Notes: generated from the sequence alone by a model not told the origin. Positions 36,372 through 46,484 are shown, numbered from the stretch's first letter. The stretch is DNA of 64,000 nt from Thermococcus chitonophagus (GCF_002214605.1 NZ_CP015193.1:248001-312000), one strand, 5' to 3'. Program-made: numbers and translations.

Positions 36372-37318
36372 AGCTCAGCCTCCCCCAGGAATTCTAGAAT
36401 GGAAACTAGCCTTTCATCTTTCACCTTGGTTATTATCTCGCTTACCTCTTCCCTTCCTACTTTTCCGTCCTTGTACAAGGCTATTCTCCTAACCCCTTCA
36501 AAGAAGTCTTCAAACTCTGGAATTGCGGCCTTGAACATGGGCATGGAATTGTATATCTCCTCAAAGTCATCCTCCAGCATGAGTTGCCAGATTAAATCTA
36601 TGAGGCCGTCGAAAGCGACATCAAAGAAGTCCGTCCCTTTGGCCTCTAAAAGGGCATATAAGCACTCCTGCATTGCGGCTTCATAGTTTTCTTCGTCCTC
36701 AAATATCTCCTCAAAGGCTAGGTGAATCTGAGATTTTAATTCCCCCTTTGGGACTTCTGGTAATAACCTTGCGAGCCTCTCTTTGGCTTTAACCTTGTCT
36801 CCCGCTTCAAAAGTTAAGTAGCCTTCATAGATTTTAGCCCTGAGTAGCTTTTCCCTGTTGTTGGCTTTCTCAAGATTCTCAATGGCCTTTTTTATGACCT
36901 CTAGGGCCTTGTCATATTCTTGGAGCTCTTCATGAATCGTTGCAATCCCAAAGTATGCTTCTCCGAGCTTTTCTGGGTCAGTTTCTTCTTCAATGGCCTC
37001 TCTGTAAATATCTAGGGCCTTCTCTGGAAAGCCCAGCAGACTATAGAGATCTGCAAGTTCAAGTAATCCTTCAAAACCCTTCTTTCTTGCGAGATCCTCG
37101 AATTCTGCAATCTTATCAACTCCAAGGAACTCCGCATAATAATATACCACGATTTTGTATAACTCTAGGTCTTCGTATTCCCTTGCCTTCCTTTCTGCCA
37201 CCTCTAACACTTCTTTTAGCTCCTCATCGCTAAGCACATCTATTTTTTTGGTTAGCAGGGCTTTTGCCTCCTCTAATCTTCCCTCTTTCAATGCTTCCAC
37301 TATTTTCTCGGCTTCCAT
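36368..37318 (-). CDS. TPR-repeat protein, function unknown
   Basis: A 316-residue, acidic, all-helical protein with several tetratricopeptide-like repeats, best seen at [20 protein letters not shown] and [27 protein letters not shown] 37318 ([11 protein letters not shown]) follows ggggagaat; the longer open frame from 37480 would run through the moaE promoter. It shares a short divergent promoter region with moaE and is upstream of nadE in the same operon. Confidence 0.82.
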   Translation of the reverse strand: MEAEKIVEALKEGRLEEAKALLTKKIDVLSDEELKEVLEVAERKAREYEDLELYKIVVYYYAEFLGVDKIAEFEDLARKKGFEGLLELADLYSLLGFPEKALDIYREAIEEETDPEKLGEAYFGIATIHEELQEYDKALEVIKKAIENLEKANNREKLLRAKIYEGYLTFEAGDKVKAKERLARLLPEVPKGELKSQIHLAFEEIFEDEENYEAAMQECLYALLEAKGTDFFDVAFDGLIDLIWQLMLEDDFEEIYNSMPMFKAAIPEFEDFFEGVRRIALYKDGKVGREEVSEIITKVKDERLVSILEFLGEAEL

Positions 37319-37370
37319 TATTCTCCCCAAACAATTTTTAAATTCCAAGCTTAAATACGTTGGGATCTGT

Positions 37371-37817
37371 ATGGGGGAGAAAGTGGGCCTATTCAAAAAG
37401 CCCAAAGATTTCAGCTTGGAAGAGGCCATTAATTTAGTATCTTCACCGGAAAGTGGTGGGATAGTGATGTTCCTTGGCAAGGTTAGGAATGAGAACCATG
37501 GAAGAAAAGTCTTGAAGTTGATTTATGAAGCCTACGATGATATGGCCTTGAAGGAGATGGCCAGAATTAGAGAGGAAGCAATCTCAAGGTTCCCAATAAC
37601 CGATGCCCTAATATGGCATAGAGTTGGAGAGCTTGAGGTTGGGGAGAACACAATACTGGTTGTGACGGCCGGTAAGCACAGAAAAGAGGCTTTTGACGCC
37701 TGTATGTGGATTGTTAATGAAGTCAAGAAGAGGGTTCCCATATGGAAGAGGGAAGTTACCGAGGAAGGTGAATTCTGGATTGAGGGTAATAAGCTTATCC
37801 CCGTGTCAAAGGAATAA
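37371..37817 (+). CDS. moaE: Molybdopterin synthase catalytic subunit MoaE
   Basis: A 148-residue protein that converts precursor Z to molybdopterin with the thiocarboxylated MoaD. Signatures are GGIVMFLGKVRNENHGRKV, LIYEAYDDMA, the histidine/lysine active-site region IWHRVGELEVGE, and AGKHRKEAFDACMWIVNEVKKRVPIWK near the C-terminus. ATG 37371 is chosen; the upstream in-frame part lies inside the TPR gene on the other strand. A TATA-like gcttaaatac is about 25-30 bases upstream. Confidence 0.94.
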   Translation: MGEKVGLFKKPKDFSLEEAINLVSSPESGGIVMFLGKVRNENHGRKVLKLIYEAYDDMALKEMARIREEAISRFPITDALIWHRVGELEVGENTILVVTAGKHRKEAFDACMWIVNEVKKRVPIWKREVTEEGEFWIEGNKLIPVSKE

Positions 37818-37921
37818 GTGCTCTCGTCACTTTTTTACATACTATCGTTGGTAGTGTGCAAAATCGGTATAGAAAAGGTTAATATAAATGTTGTGTACTT
37901 TATATTTTTCGGTGAGTTGAT

Positions 37922-38836
37922 ATGGAGAAAACAAAGGCTCTTATGTATGAAATCCCTGTGGGTAGGGCGAGAATAACGGCAATAGCTAAGCCACCATGGA
38001 CTGTAGTCCCCCATACTGGAGCCCTCGAAAGGTTAATTCTCATGATAGGTCGGGGAAAGGGTGTTTTTTCTGAGGTATCTTTCATACCGAGAAGCCTTGG
38101 TTGTATTGGAAATAACAGGCTTGTACTGTATAGGGATCCCCTCCCACTTAAGAAGTTTAGAAAGGTCATTGACGAATTCAAAAGTATCGCTAAAGAGGGT
38201 GAAGTGTACATAACAAACTACGACACCATTGAAGATGCTATAGAACTTGCTAATTATGCTGCCTCTAAAGGTCTTGAAACGTACGTGACAGCTTTAAGTG
38301 AGGATTGGGACAGGATTCCCGGAAACAGGGAGTTTAAGGTGATAGGGGAAGTACTTTACAATGAAATCAAAAGTATTGACAACTTGGATAAGGTTGATAT
38401 CCTTTTAGTTATGGTGACTTATCCTCAGTACAGGGAGCTTTTAAGGGAAGGCATAGATTTTGGGGGAGAAGTATGGGTTGATATATTATATCCTGGTTCC
38501 TTAAGAGCTCTGAATTTTAACCCTCTAGATGTCAGAAAGGTTGTCAATCCAACCTCGATAACTTATAATAACTGTATGTCTGGTTTGGTTGCAGTGACAC
38601 CTGAAGGGTTCGTCACTCCGTGTCCACTTCTCAGGAAGTTTATCGTAGGGGATGTGAGTAGGGAAAGCCTGAGAAGTATAGTGAAGAAGCAGAGATTAAA
38701 GAAATTCTGGAAATTAACTAAGGATAACATAGATCCATGCAAGACCTGTTCATTGAGATATGTTTGCCATGACTGCAGAGCGTTGGAGTACCAAGCTACT
38801 GGAGACATATTCGGTATGGAATTTTGTCCATTATAA
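37922..38836 (+). CDS. SPASM-domain-like cysteine protein lacking a radical-SAM motif
   Basis: A 304-residue protein. The C-terminal third has the cysteine pattern of a SPASM cluster-binding domain: NNCMSG, PEGFVTPCPLL, then CKTCSLRYVCHDC and a final FCPL. Residues 1-200 have no CxxxCxxC radical-SAM motif but do look like an alpha/beta fold (EVYITNYDTIEDAIELANYAA). It could bind iron-sulfur clusters without radical chemistry. Two KaiC-like ATPase genes follow, 125 bases downstream. A TATA-like aatataaat lies about 35 bases before ATG 37922. Function unknown. Confidence 0.65.
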   Translation: MEKTKALMYEIPVGRARITAIAKPPWTVVPHTGALERLILMIGRGKGVFSEVSFIPRSLGCIGNNRLVLYRDPLPLKKFRKVIDEFKSIAKEGEVYITNYDTIEDAIELANYAASKGLETYVTALSEDWDRIPGNREFKVIGEVLYNEIKSIDNLDKVDILLVMVTYPQYRELLREGIDFGGEVWVDILYPGSLRALNFNPLDVRKVVNPTSITYNNCMSGLVAVTPEGFVTPCPLLRKFIVGDVSRESLRSIVKKQRLKKFWKLTKDNIDPCKTCSLRYVCHDCRALEYQATGDIFGMEFCPL

Positions 38837-38961
38837 CTTGTTCAATCTCTTCCTAATTTTGCTAAGACATCTATGATTATTTCAGCCTGTTATGGCAAAA
38901 CCTTTATATTTTTACGTCCAAGAACTATCGAATAAGTCAGGATTATCTTGGGGTGATGATA

Positions 38962-39708
38962 ATGGGTTATCAACCTATCCGGAGAGTTAAAAGTGGTATC
39001 CCTGGCTTTGATGAGCTCATTGAGGGGGGGTTTCCAGAGGGTACTACCGTCCTTCTCACTGGTGGTACTGGAACGGGTAAAACAACGTTTGCAGCCCAGT
39101 TTATCTACAAAGGGGCCGAAGAATATGGAGAGCCTGGGGTATTCGTTACGCTAGAGGAGAGGGCTAAGGATCTCAGAAGAGAAATGGCTGCCTTTGGATG
39201 GGATTTCGAGAAGTATGAGAAAGAAGGGATGATCGCGATAGTTGATGGTGTTAGCGCTACTGCTGGCTTGCCGAGCGAAGAGAGATTTGTCCTTGAGGAT
39301 AGGTTTAACATAGATAACTTCCTGAGGTATATTTATAGGGTAGTCAAGGCTATAAATGCTAAGAGACTTGTTATCGATTCAATACCATCAATTGCTCTCA
39401 GATTAGAAGAAGAAAGAAAAATTAGAGAGGTTTTGCTAAAATTGAACACTATTCTTCTCGAGATGGGTGTCACAACTATACTTACAACTGAAGCTCCGGA
39501 TCCGCAGCATGGTAAAATAAGCAGGTATGGAATAGAGGAATTCATTGCTAGGGGAGTTATAGTGTTAGATCTTCAAGAGAGAAACATAGAGCTAAAGAGA
39601 TATATCCTAATTAGGAAGATGCGTGAGACGAGGCATTCAATGAAGAAGTATCCGTTCGAAATTGGTCCTAATGGAGTCGTTGTCTACCCAAGCGGAGAAA
39701 TCTATTGA
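38962..39708 (+). CDS. KaiC-like RecA-superfamily ATPase
   Basis: A 248-residue single-domain KaiC-type ATPase. It starts RVKSGIPGFDELIEGGFPEGTTVLLTGG, with Walker A GGTGTGKTTF near residue 32, the catalytic Glu pair region VTLEERAKDL near 65 and the Walker B RLVIDSIPSI near 130. ATG 38962 is preceded by ggggtga. Archaeal homologues often act as signalling or DNA-associated switches; the target here is unknown. Followed 13 bases later by a related gene. Confidence 0.85.
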   Translation: MGYQPIRRVKSGIPGFDELIEGGFPEGTTVLLTGGTGTGKTTFAAQFIYKGAEEYGEPGVFVTLEERAKDLRREMAAFGWDFEKYEKEGMIAIVDGVSATAGLPSEERFVLEDRFNIDNFLRYIYRVVKAINAKRLVIDSIPSIALRLEEERKIREVLLKLNTILLEMGVTTILTTEAPDPQHGKISRYGIEEFIARGVIVLDLQERNIELKRYILIRKMRETRHSMKKYPFEIGPNGVVVYPSGEIY

Positions 39709-39721
39709 GCGGGGGAGTTCA

Positions 39722-40477
39722 ATGTTCGAGAATGGGGAAGAGAAAATTGAAAAGGTAGTTGAGAGAATCCCTACTGGAATAATAGATGATTTGATAAGTG
39801 GTGGTATACCGAGGGGGAGTGTTGTTCTTTTGATAGGAGATCCTAAGGCCGGTAAAAGTACTTTCTTAACGCAATTTGCTTTTAACCAACTTAAGGCAGG
39901 CATACCTGTAATTGGAGTTTTAATTGACGTGTCAAAATATGAATTCATAAGCAATGCTCTCGACTTTGGCTGGGAGTTCATGCCCTTCTTGGATGAAAAG
40001 ATGATACTTCTTGATGCATATAGTCAAAGGTTGAGAAAGGCTCCTAAATTTTCATTTGATGAGACTGTGATAGCCGATCTAAGCGACACTACCAGACTGC
40101 TTGATGCAATCAAAGATACAACGCTCAAGATACTTTCAACTACACATGCGGATAAGATAGTGGGGTTTATATCTTCCATGACGCCTGTTTTCTTTGAAAC
40201 TTCAAGAAAAGAAATATACAAATTCTTAGAAGAGTTGAGGGAGTTCGCTCACAGAAATAGACAAGTTTGGGTTCTCGAAATGAATTCTGGAATTGAGGAA
40301 CCATATGTTGAGATGATGGTTAAGGCAATAGTTGATGGGATTATCGAGCTTAAACTAATGGAGGAGGGTAAGACTCTGAGGAGATATCTTAGGATTTATG
40401 GGATGAGGAGAACGGCTCATAGGCTTGATTGGATCGAGTATAATATAACCTCGGAAGGTATTAAATTATTACCATAA
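39722..40477 (+). CDS. Second KaiC-like ATPase
   Basis: A 251-residue relative of the preceding protein. It starts VERIPTGIIDDLISGGIPRGSVVLLIG, with Walker A GDPKAGKSTFL near residues 39-49 and a divergent Walker B region (KIVGFISSMTPVFF). The usual Glu pair is less clear (GVLIDVSKYEF), so it may be a regulatory partner of the first protein. ATG 39722 follows gggggag; the longer frame from 39662 overlaps the upstream gene. Confidence 0.78.
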   Translation: MFENGEEKIEKVVERIPTGIIDDLISGGIPRGSVVLLIGDPKAGKSTFLTQFAFNQLKAGIPVIGVLIDVSKYEFISNALDFGWEFMPFLDEKMILLDAYSQRLRKAPKFSFDETVIADLSDTTRLLDAIKDTTLKILSTTHADKIVGFISSMTPVFFETSRKEIYKFLEELREFAHRNRQVWVLEMNSGIEEPYVEMMVKAIVDGIIELKLMEEGKTLRRYLRIYGMRRTAHRLDWIEYNITSEGIKLLP

Positions 40478-40514
40478 AATAAAGGTATTTAAATGTCGTT
40501 TCAAAGGGTAATAT

Positions 40515-41666
40515 ATGCGACCACTTAACATTGCACTAGTATTAGCGAGTTTAGCGTTCTTGGGCCTTGCCAATATAGTCTCAAACGTAGAACCTGTTGA
40601 CATAATGGAAGCGGAGGAGGGTAAACTAGTTGAGTTTACTGGCGTCTGTGCATATTCCTCTGATGGATTTAGCATATTAACCGATGGAAAGTTCTCAGTC
40701 CCCGTTTTTTCTGATCTTGAAGTTGGAGAAGTATATAGGGTTATTGGAGTGTACAGGGGACGCGGGATAAAGCCCAGGAGAATAGAGAGTGGTGATATGG
40801 AGCTCGAGGAGATTGAAGGAGCATATTGGGTTGATTACTATCCTTCAATTCTAACTCCGAAGAAAATTAAGCTTAAATTTGAGCTTTCTGGAGTAGAACA
40901 GGGTGAAATTGTTAGGGTTAGAGGGGTTTTCTTTGGAAGCAAACTTGTCCCAGTTGAATACCGTGTAGTTGGGAATTTAACATACCCAAAGGATGGCTAT
41001 CCCTTCAAGTTTAGGGGCGTCGTTCTATATGGAGGTAACCCTGGGGTGATATTGTGGAAAAATAGGAGTGTGAGGGTATATCTGAAGGACAATTTCACAT
41101 TAATCCCCGGGAGAGTCGTTGAAGTTTTTGGGATAACTAGGGTTGCAGGCGGGATAATAGTGTATGCTTCCCATTTCAGGGACACTGGAAGTGCTAATGT
41201 TTCAGAAAAGCCCAACATAGGAGAAATTGCGGAGAGTGAATGTAGGATAATTCAGAAACTGGAAAATAGAGTCAAGCTAGAGTGTCTAGATTTACCGCTT
41301 TCTAACGTTACGGGGAGAATAGGGGATAAAGTAAAGTTCAAGGCCCTAAGGAGGTTCTCTGACTATTTGTGCTTGGATTGTACCCTATATCCTAGGGAAG
41401 ACCTTGGCAACATGATATGTAGCCCTGAGGTTGGAAAAGCTGGAAAGGTTTCTGGAGTCGTTGAGAGTGTAAAAGAAGTTAGGGGAAGAATAATAGCTCA
41501 AGTTAGGCATGGGGATTGCAAAATACTCCTTAAATTAAAGCCAGATGTTAAGGTTAAGGTCGGGGATGAGGTTGAAGCGTTTGGCGTGTTTTCTACCTAT
41601 TACAGGAAGCCAATACTGGTAGTTGAGGGGGAGGAAGATATATGCTTGAACTCTTCCTGCAGATGA
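40515..41666 (+). CDS. Exported or membrane-anchored OB-fold repeat protein
   Basis: A 383-residue protein. The first 25 residues (RPLNIALVLASLAFLGLANIV) are a signal anchor. The rest consists of beta-rich repeats resembling nucleic-acid-type OB folds: EGKLVEFTGVCAYSSDGFSIL, PGRVVEVFGITRVAGGIIVYA and KVSGVVESVKEVRGRIIAQV. Two cysteine pairs occur late (LCLDC; ICLNSSC). A TATA-like tatttaaat lies 25-30 bases before ATG 40515. The 3' end overlaps the next gene by 25 bases. Function unknown. Confidence 0.7.
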   Translation: MRPLNIALVLASLAFLGLANIVSNVEPVDIMEAEEGKLVEFTGVCAYSSDGFSILTDGKFSVPVFSDLEVGEVYRVIGVYRGRGIKPRRIESGDMELEEIEGAYWVDYYPSILTPKKIKLKFELSGVEQGEIVRVRGVFFGSKLVPVEYRVVGNLTYPKDGYPFKFRGVVLYGGNPGVILWKNRSVRVYLKDNFTLIPGRVVEVFGITRVAGGIIVYASHFRDTGSANVSEKPNIGEIAESECRIIQKLENRVKLECLDLPLSNVTGRIGDKVKFKALRRFSDYLCLDCTLYPREDLGNMICSPEVGKAGKVSGVVESVKEVRGRIIAQVRHGDCKILLKLKPDVKVKVGDEVEAFGVFSTYYRKPILVVEGEEDICLNSSCR

Positions 41667-42766
41667 TAAAAGGGGTTGCATTTGGCACCCTCACTGGTTT
41701 GACGCCCGGGTTGCATGTTAACTCCCTGAGCAGATTATCCCTTCCAGTCCCTACATTATTCGTGATGGGCTTGGTTCACACATTTCTTGATTCAATTCCT
41801 TCAGCACTATTTGGTGTCCCGGATGGTGACGACACTGTTCCTTCTCTCCTACCTTCTCACAGGATTGTCCTTCAAGGGAGGTTTGGAGAGCTGGTTAGAC
41901 TGTCCATTACCGCAAGTACAATAGCCCTAATACTTGCGGTTTTAACTTATCCTCTATATTCGCTCGTCGCTCCTCTCTATAGGTTTGAGGTTGGATTAGT
42001 CTTTATAGTGTTCCTTTCCATCTTTCTCATTTTCTCTCAGAGGAACAAGATTGGTGCTCTCATGATATTTCTCTTCTCGGGGTTTCTGGGTTATTGTGCA
42101 TTCAACATGCCCATTAGGGATCCATTTTATCCACTCTTTACCGGGCTTTTCGCACTTCCCCTCCTAATCGAGTCCTACTTAAATCCTCCAAAGGAGATAA
42201 AGGTTGAGGACTCAGATCTAAGTATTGGAATCCTGAGGGTGCTAAAATTCAGTGCTCTCGGAACTTTCTTTGGGTCTCTTGCTTCCCTTCTCCCCACGCT
42301 GACTGCCGGCCAAGCCTCACTTCTTGGATCTAAGCTGACGGAGGATGACCTTGACTATCTCACGATAATATACTCCACGAATACCGCAGCTTATGCCTTC
42401 TCACTTGCGAACCTCGCCCTCACAGGCAAGACCAGGAATGGTGTTATGGTGGCGATTGGTGAAGTATCAACTTCGGAGCTCCCCTACTTGTACCTCCTCG
42501 GGATTTCAGCGGCTCTGCTGGTTATGGTATTTGCCCCCAGGGTAGCAATTCTCTTGGGAAAGGTTGCGTTTAGGTTTTATAGGAAGGTCATCATAGCTAT
42601 AATTCTTTTCTTGTTCGCCTTGGGCTACCTCTACAATGGACTTCCCGGGGTATTCCTAATGCTTTCATCGATGTTCCTGGGATTCCTTGCCCCAAGGTGG
42701 CAGGTTTTTAGGGTAACCTATATGGGAGTTCTCATGCTCCCCGTGCTCGTGGAAAGTGTTATTTAG
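41642..42766 (+). CDS. TctA/DUF112-family integral membrane protein
   Basis: A 374-residue protein with about nine to ten membrane helices. The N-terminal GTLTGLTPGLHVNSL and the repeated-half motif GTFFGSLASLLPTLTAGQAS are the inverted-repeat signatures of the archaeal TctA-like (tripartite tricarboxylate transporter) family. No TctB or TctC partner is present, so its substrate cannot be inferred. It overlaps the OB-fold protein gene by 25 bases, suggesting they function or are at least made together. Confidence 0.8.
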   Translation: MLELFLQMIKGVAFGTLTGLTPGLHVNSLSRLSLPVPTLFVMGLVHTFLDSIPSALFGVPDGDDTVPSLLPSHRIVLQGRFGELVRLSITASTIALILAVLTYPLYSLVAPLYRFEVGLVFIVFLSIFLIFSQRNKIGALMIFLFSGFLGYCAFNMPIRDPFYPLFTGLFALPLLIESYLNPPKEIKVEDSDLSIGILRVLKFSALGTFFGSLASLLPTLTAGQASLLGSKLTEDDLDYLTIIYSTNTAAYAFSLANLALTGKTRNGVMVAIGEVSTSELPYLYLLGISAALLVMVFAPRVAILLGKVAFRFYRKVIIAIILFLFALGYLYNGLPGVFLMLSSMFLGFLAPRWQVFRVTYMGVLMLPVLVESVI

Positions 42767-42798
42767 GCCTTTAGGGTAGCTCGATAAAGGGGAAGGAA

Positions 42799-43383
42799 AT
42801 GGATGTCTACGAACCGATAATGGGGGCTTTTCCAATAGCCAAGAAGCTCTGGAGGAAAATAATTGAGAACAAAGGTCTTCCATCTCCTGACGCTGTAGGC
42901 AAGATGCTGGAGAGTATAGGGTTGGAGAAGCTGTTTCTGGGGAAAGGATTGGGAGTTTTTAGGAACAACTTCGTTATAGCCCTTTTAATTCCCAGGGAGA
43001 ACATGATAGCTGTTGACTTCGTATCCGCCACGGGGGATTTAAGCGATGCCCTCGAGTTAATAGCATATTATGACCGGGAGATAGATTGTTATGTGGTTGA
43101 GATAATCCCTGCAAATGAGCTCGAGTACGAAGAAAACCTCGGAGTTGAACCCGTTATAATTGACGCGAAAACCTTCGAGCTTAAGAGCTACCCGGTGCTC
43201 GGTGAGTTCAAGCAGGGGAAGAAGACCATAATCCTAAAGGTTGACAGCGAAACTTACAAGCTCTGGAAGGAAAGCGGGAAGCTCAACGTCTGCCCTGTGT
43301 GCGGTGGGGAGCTTAGGTGGAGGGGGAAGAGAGCTGTCTGCACAGACTGCGGTATAGAGGTGGTTGTCGATGAGGAACGTTAA
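42799..43383 (+). CDS. Conserved protein with C-terminal zinc ribbon
   Basis: A 194-residue protein. The last 35 residues are a zinc ribbon (CPVCGGEL...AVCTDCGIEV). The first 150 residues form a soluble mixed alpha/beta region without a motif I recognise (FVSATGDLSDALELIAYYDREIDCYVVE). It overlaps the aldolase gene by 14 bases. Function unknown; the ribbon could bind nucleic acid or protein. Confidence 0.7.
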   Translation: MDVYEPIMGAFPIAKKLWRKIIENKGLPSPDAVGKMLESIGLEKLFLGKGLGVFRNNFVIALLIPRENMIAVDFVSATGDLSDALELIAYYDREIDCYVVEIIPANELEYEENLGVEPVIIDAKTFELKSYPVLGEFKQGKKTIILKVDSETYKLWKESGKLNVCPVCGGELRWRGKRAVCTDCGIEVVVDEER

Positions 43384-43933
43384 AGCTAAGCTCGTCTATT
43401 ACTCAAGGCTTGCCCACAAGAAGGGGTTGACTGGCTCTTTTGGAGGAAATATAAGCGTTAAGGTCAAAGATTACATCTTCATCAAGGCAACTGGTTCCGT
43501 GATGGAGGAAATGAGCTATTCTCAAGTTGCTGTAATGAAAATTGATGGTTCCATTGTTTCGGCTATACGACCTTCATCCGAGTACAGGCTCCACCTTAGT
43601 GTCTATAGGAACAGGGAAGATGTAAGGGCCGTCGTTCACCTTCATCCTCCTTACTCTATTACCCTCTCCATGTTCGAGAGGGAAGTTCCCATGCTGACTC
43701 CGGAGGCCCAGCTTTACCTTTCAAAGGTTCCAGTTCTGCCTTTCAAACCTGCGGGCAGTGAAGACCTCGCTAGGCAGGTAAGTGAGGCCATGAAGAATTA
43801 TGATGCTGTAGTCCTCGAAAGGCACGGGATAGTTACCGTGGGTAGAACTTTGAGGGAGGCCTTTTACAAGGCGGAGCTCGTCGAGGAAGTTTCAAGGCTG
43901 TGGTACCAAAAGTTTATAGCCTCTCGAGAGTAA
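43370..43933 (+). CDS. Class II aldolase (L-fuculose-1-phosphate aldolase-like)
   Basis: A 187-residue zinc-dependent aldolase of the class II aldolase/adducin family. The phosphate-binding GSFGGNISVK and TGSVMEEM, the acidic SSEYRLHL with the catalytic Glu, the metal ligands HLHPP near residues 86-90 and the third ligand ERHG near 147 are all present. ATG 43370 is inside the zinc-ribbon gene. The exact sugar phosphate is not determinable. It is followed directly by RNase P RNA on the same strand. Confidence 0.88.
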   Translation: MRNVKAKLVYYSRLAHKKGLTGSFGGNISVKVKDYIFIKATGSVMEEMSYSQVAVMKIDGSIVSAIRPSSEYRLHLSVYRNREDVRAVVHLHPPYSITLSMFEREVPMLTPEAQLYLSKVPVLPFKPAGSEDLARQVSEAMKNYDAVVLERHGIVTVGRTLREAFYKAELVEEVSRLWYQKFIASRE

Positions 43934-43938
43934 AGGGG

Positions 43939-44272
43939 AGCAGGCGAGGGGGCTGGGGGCTGTCGGGCTCGTACCCGAGGAAGTTCCGCCCACCGCACCG
44001 GGGCCGCGGTGCCGCAAGGCACCTCCCGAGAGGGAGGGCAACGGCACAGAAACGACACGTCCCTCGGGAGATGTGGATGAAAGCGGCGAAGGCTCCCGGC
44101 GACGGGAGCCGAGTTAACCCGCAGACAATCCCGAGGGGAGCGGTGAAACGGCCGTCCCGCGGGGTGCAAGGCCGAGAAAGGGCCGATGAGTTCCCGGTGT
44201 GAGGCCCGTGGTAGGCCGCTTAGTCGAATGCCCCCGGAGGTACAGAAGGCGGGCTATAGCCCCCTCGCCTCA
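43939..44272 (+). ncRNA. rnpB: RNase P RNA (archaeal type A)
   Basis: A GC-rich 330-base element between the aldolase and primase genes. The 5' strand of P1 (ggcgagggggc) pairs with the 3' strand (gccccctcgcc) at 44259-44269. Universal core segments are present: gaggaagttccgccca (P4 5' side and CR-I) near 43978, acagaaa near 44045, and the 3' core with gaggcccgtggtaggccg and cttagtcgaatgcccccgg near 44201-44237. The ribozyme removes tRNA 5' leaders. The ends are estimates of a few bases. Its last 19 bases overlap the end of priS on the other strand. Confidence 0.95.
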
Positions 44273-45306
44273 TCTAACTCTTCCCACCACTTCTTGTAAG
44301 CTTCTCTTACTTCTTTCTTCCTGAATTTTGGAACGGCATGTCTAAAAGGATTGAATTTCATAACCTCTCTTTCAGTTGTCCCTACGTACTTCGCAATTAA
44401 TCCTACTTTGGAGTGCAGAGTTGAGGGTAGTCTTAGTATCCTCTTTATATCAACCGTAACCCTCCCATCGAAGTATGCTTTTGAGAACCTCGTTGAGAGC
44501 GCAAAGAGCTTTGCCAGAGTTTCAACTCCAACTCCCTCAGGGAATGAAGCTAGAATAGCGTTTCGGACGAATCCTCTATAAATCTCCTCTTTTGAGTTGA
44601 TTATTTTCTCAGCAATGTCCCTTCTAATTCCTATGTTCCTAAGGTGTGGGAACTTCACTCTTAATATGAAGTATCCGAACCTGAGCCTGAAAACCCTGGG
44701 ATAGGAATGGTTTAGGACGAACCATCCCCTCTTTTCAATCAAAAGTTTTCTGAATTCTGATGCATCCTCAATTTCGCTGGCAGAAACGAAGGCTAATATC
44801 CTCTCCCTTGCCTTTGAGTCAAGCTTCATCGCCCACTCATCGAGAACCCTTATGTGATATCCCCTCCCGGAGTACACAACGTGGACATTTTCGAACCCTA
44901 ATTCTTCTTTTAATATAATAAGGGTATCCTTAGCGAGCTCTTTTGCATCGTTGAGGCATATAGGACAGACAGTCCCAGGTTCATGATCGCACCTTTTTAG
45001 TGGTAGGTCTTTTGCGTCTATATCGAACACAACTTCCGCTCCAAGCCATCCCTCCATTTTTTCAGGTTTTTCGTATAGGGCCACGCTGGAGTAGATAGCG
45101 TAGGGTGAGGTTGCCTTGATATAGTCTTCTAAGTCTCTTAAGTCAAAATACCTGTTCTTTCTATCGCTGGGACCTTCTCCGGTATGGTCAAATCCAAATT
45201 CTCTATATTCCAGAGTATTCATTATGAAATCTGGTATATCTTTGGCATTCCACTCCTCTTTATAGAATCTACTCCTCTCTTCCTTTGTTACCTCCCTTAG
45301 GAGCAT
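44254..45306 (-). CDS. priS: DNA primase small (catalytic) subunit PriS
   Basis: A 350-residue archaeo-eukaryotic primase. The catalytic VVFDIDAKD (metal-binding Asp pair) is near residues 92-100. The zinc motif is [12 protein letters not shown] near 106-117. The [11 protein letters not shown] phosphate-binding/His motif is near 145-155. It makes RNA/DNA primers with PriL. The C-terminus lies within the 3' strand of rnpB helix P1 on the opposite strand, so the stop codon and the RNA end constrain each other. It overlaps priL by 38 bases and is downstream of it. Confidence 0.96.
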   Translation of the reverse strand: MLLREVTKEERSRFYKEEWNAKDIPDFIMNTLEYREFGFDHTGEGPSDRKNRYFDLRDLEDYIKATSPYAIYSSVALYEKPEKMEGWLGAEVVFDIDAKDLPLKRCDHEPGTVCPICLNDAKELAKDTLIILKEELGFENVHVVYSGRGYHIRVLDEWAMKLDSKARERILAFVSASEIEDASEFRKLLIEKRGWFVLNHSYPRVFRLRFGYFILRVKFPHLRNIGIRRDIAEKIINSKEEIYRGFVRNAILASFPEGVGVETLAKLFALSTRFSKAYFDGRVTVDIKRILRLPSTLHSKVGLIAKYVGTTEREVMKFNPFRHAVPKFRKKEVREAYKKWWEELDEARGL

Positions 45307-46438
45307 TCTTCTTACCCTCCATGTAGAGTCTTCTGAGATAATAAGTTAGGGGATTCCTGATGTACTTGCAGTGCTTGTCCGGAGTGCAGAGTTGCGGTGC
45401 ATTTGCCCTTATCTTTTCGCAGTTTGGTGGGAAGTACCACGTTGAATTTCCGCTGTCCTCGAGGGTTGGGTTAGCTGTGTACCCGAAGCCCAGGTGGTAC
45501 CATATGTTCTTAATTTCATTTGGTTGATCTTCGAAGAATGGAGGGGAACAACGGTTCGCCGCCTCTATTATCATGGGGAGTATTTCTTCTTTTATTACTT
45601 TTAGATCGTCTATGCAGTCTCTAATCCTTATATTTCTCTTAGGAGGGTTAGGACATATCCTTGCATAGCTTAAAAAGCTTGTAAGTAAGACTGTTATGGC
45701 ATAGTTCCTGAGTCCCTGGGGTACACCCCTGAGAGCGTTCTTCACGCAGGGTGGGAATAGCTCGGGCTTTAGAATCCCTGACTTAACGTCTCTAAATCTG
45801 GTCTTGAACTCTTCTTCTGCAAAGTTCCTTATTTCACCCAGTAGTTCGGTATAAAATTCTGGAAGATCGTCTCTAATCTCATAGAGTAAGTTGACCGCTT
45901 TCTCAATATTTCTCTCAAATGCCATCTCCCAGATCTTCATTAGGTCTTCCTTTTTTAGGTACACAAGCCCCTTGTAAATGTAGTAGTTGGAAAGCTTTTC
46001 CCCAGGTAAGAGCTCCAGGAACTCTGAAATCTTAATAGTGTACTGTGGTAGTCCCCTAAAAACTCTCTCGAGAACCTTAATATCATTGACTGGGAACTCT
46101 ACTGCCAGCTGAATTGGAAGGCTGATCTCTTCAGGCCTGATTTTCTCGGCCCTCCTAATTCTCTCCGAGTAAATTATCAAGTTGGCCTTCTTTACGAGCT
46201 CCAACTCTAAACCATAGGGAGAGAACGCTAATGCCCCGAGTAAGGCATAGAACTGGGCAAGATCCCTTATATCTTGAACATCCATAAATTTGTTGGTGTT
46301 TTCCTTATACTTGATAACCTTTAGTCTTCCAACAACTTCTTCGATTGTAACGATATTAGGTATAGCGTTCATAAATTCATTTATGGATCCGAATTCTTTT
46401 AGTAGGTCTTTCGCTCTCTCACTGAATGGGTCAAGCAT
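45269..46438 (-). CDS. priL: DNA primase large subunit PriL
   Basis: A 389-residue partner of PriS that sets product length and stability. The N-terminal two thirds are helical. The C-terminal domain has the four conserved cysteines for a [4Fe-4S] cluster: C in [10 protein letters not shown] in [13 protein letters not shown] and C in [16 protein letters not shown]. First gene of the priL-priS operon. It is divergent from the polynucleotide kinase gene with a short AT-rich promoter region between. Confidence 0.95.
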   Translation of the reverse strand: MLDPFSERAKDLLKEFGSINEFMNAIPNIVTIEEVVGRLKVIKYKENTNKFMDVQDIRDLAQFYALLGALAFSPYGLELELVKKANLIIYSERIRRAEKIRPEEISLPIQLAVEFPVNDIKVLERVFRGLPQYTIKISEFLELLPGEKLSNYYIYKGLVYLKKEDLMKIWEMAFERNIEKAVNLLYEIRDDLPEFYTELLGEIRNFAEEEFKTRFRDVKSGILKPELFPPCVKNALRGVPQGLRNYAITVLLTSFLSYARICPNPPKRNIRIRDCIDDLKVIKEEILPMIIEAANRCSPPFFEDQPNEIKNIWYHLGFGYTANPTLEDSGNSTWYFPPNCEKIRANAPQLCTPDKHCKYIRNPLTYYLRRLYMEGKKNAPKGGNKGREE

Positions 46439-46484
46439 GCTGATAGATAATACCCCTGCGATAAAATATTAACGGGTGGTATGG

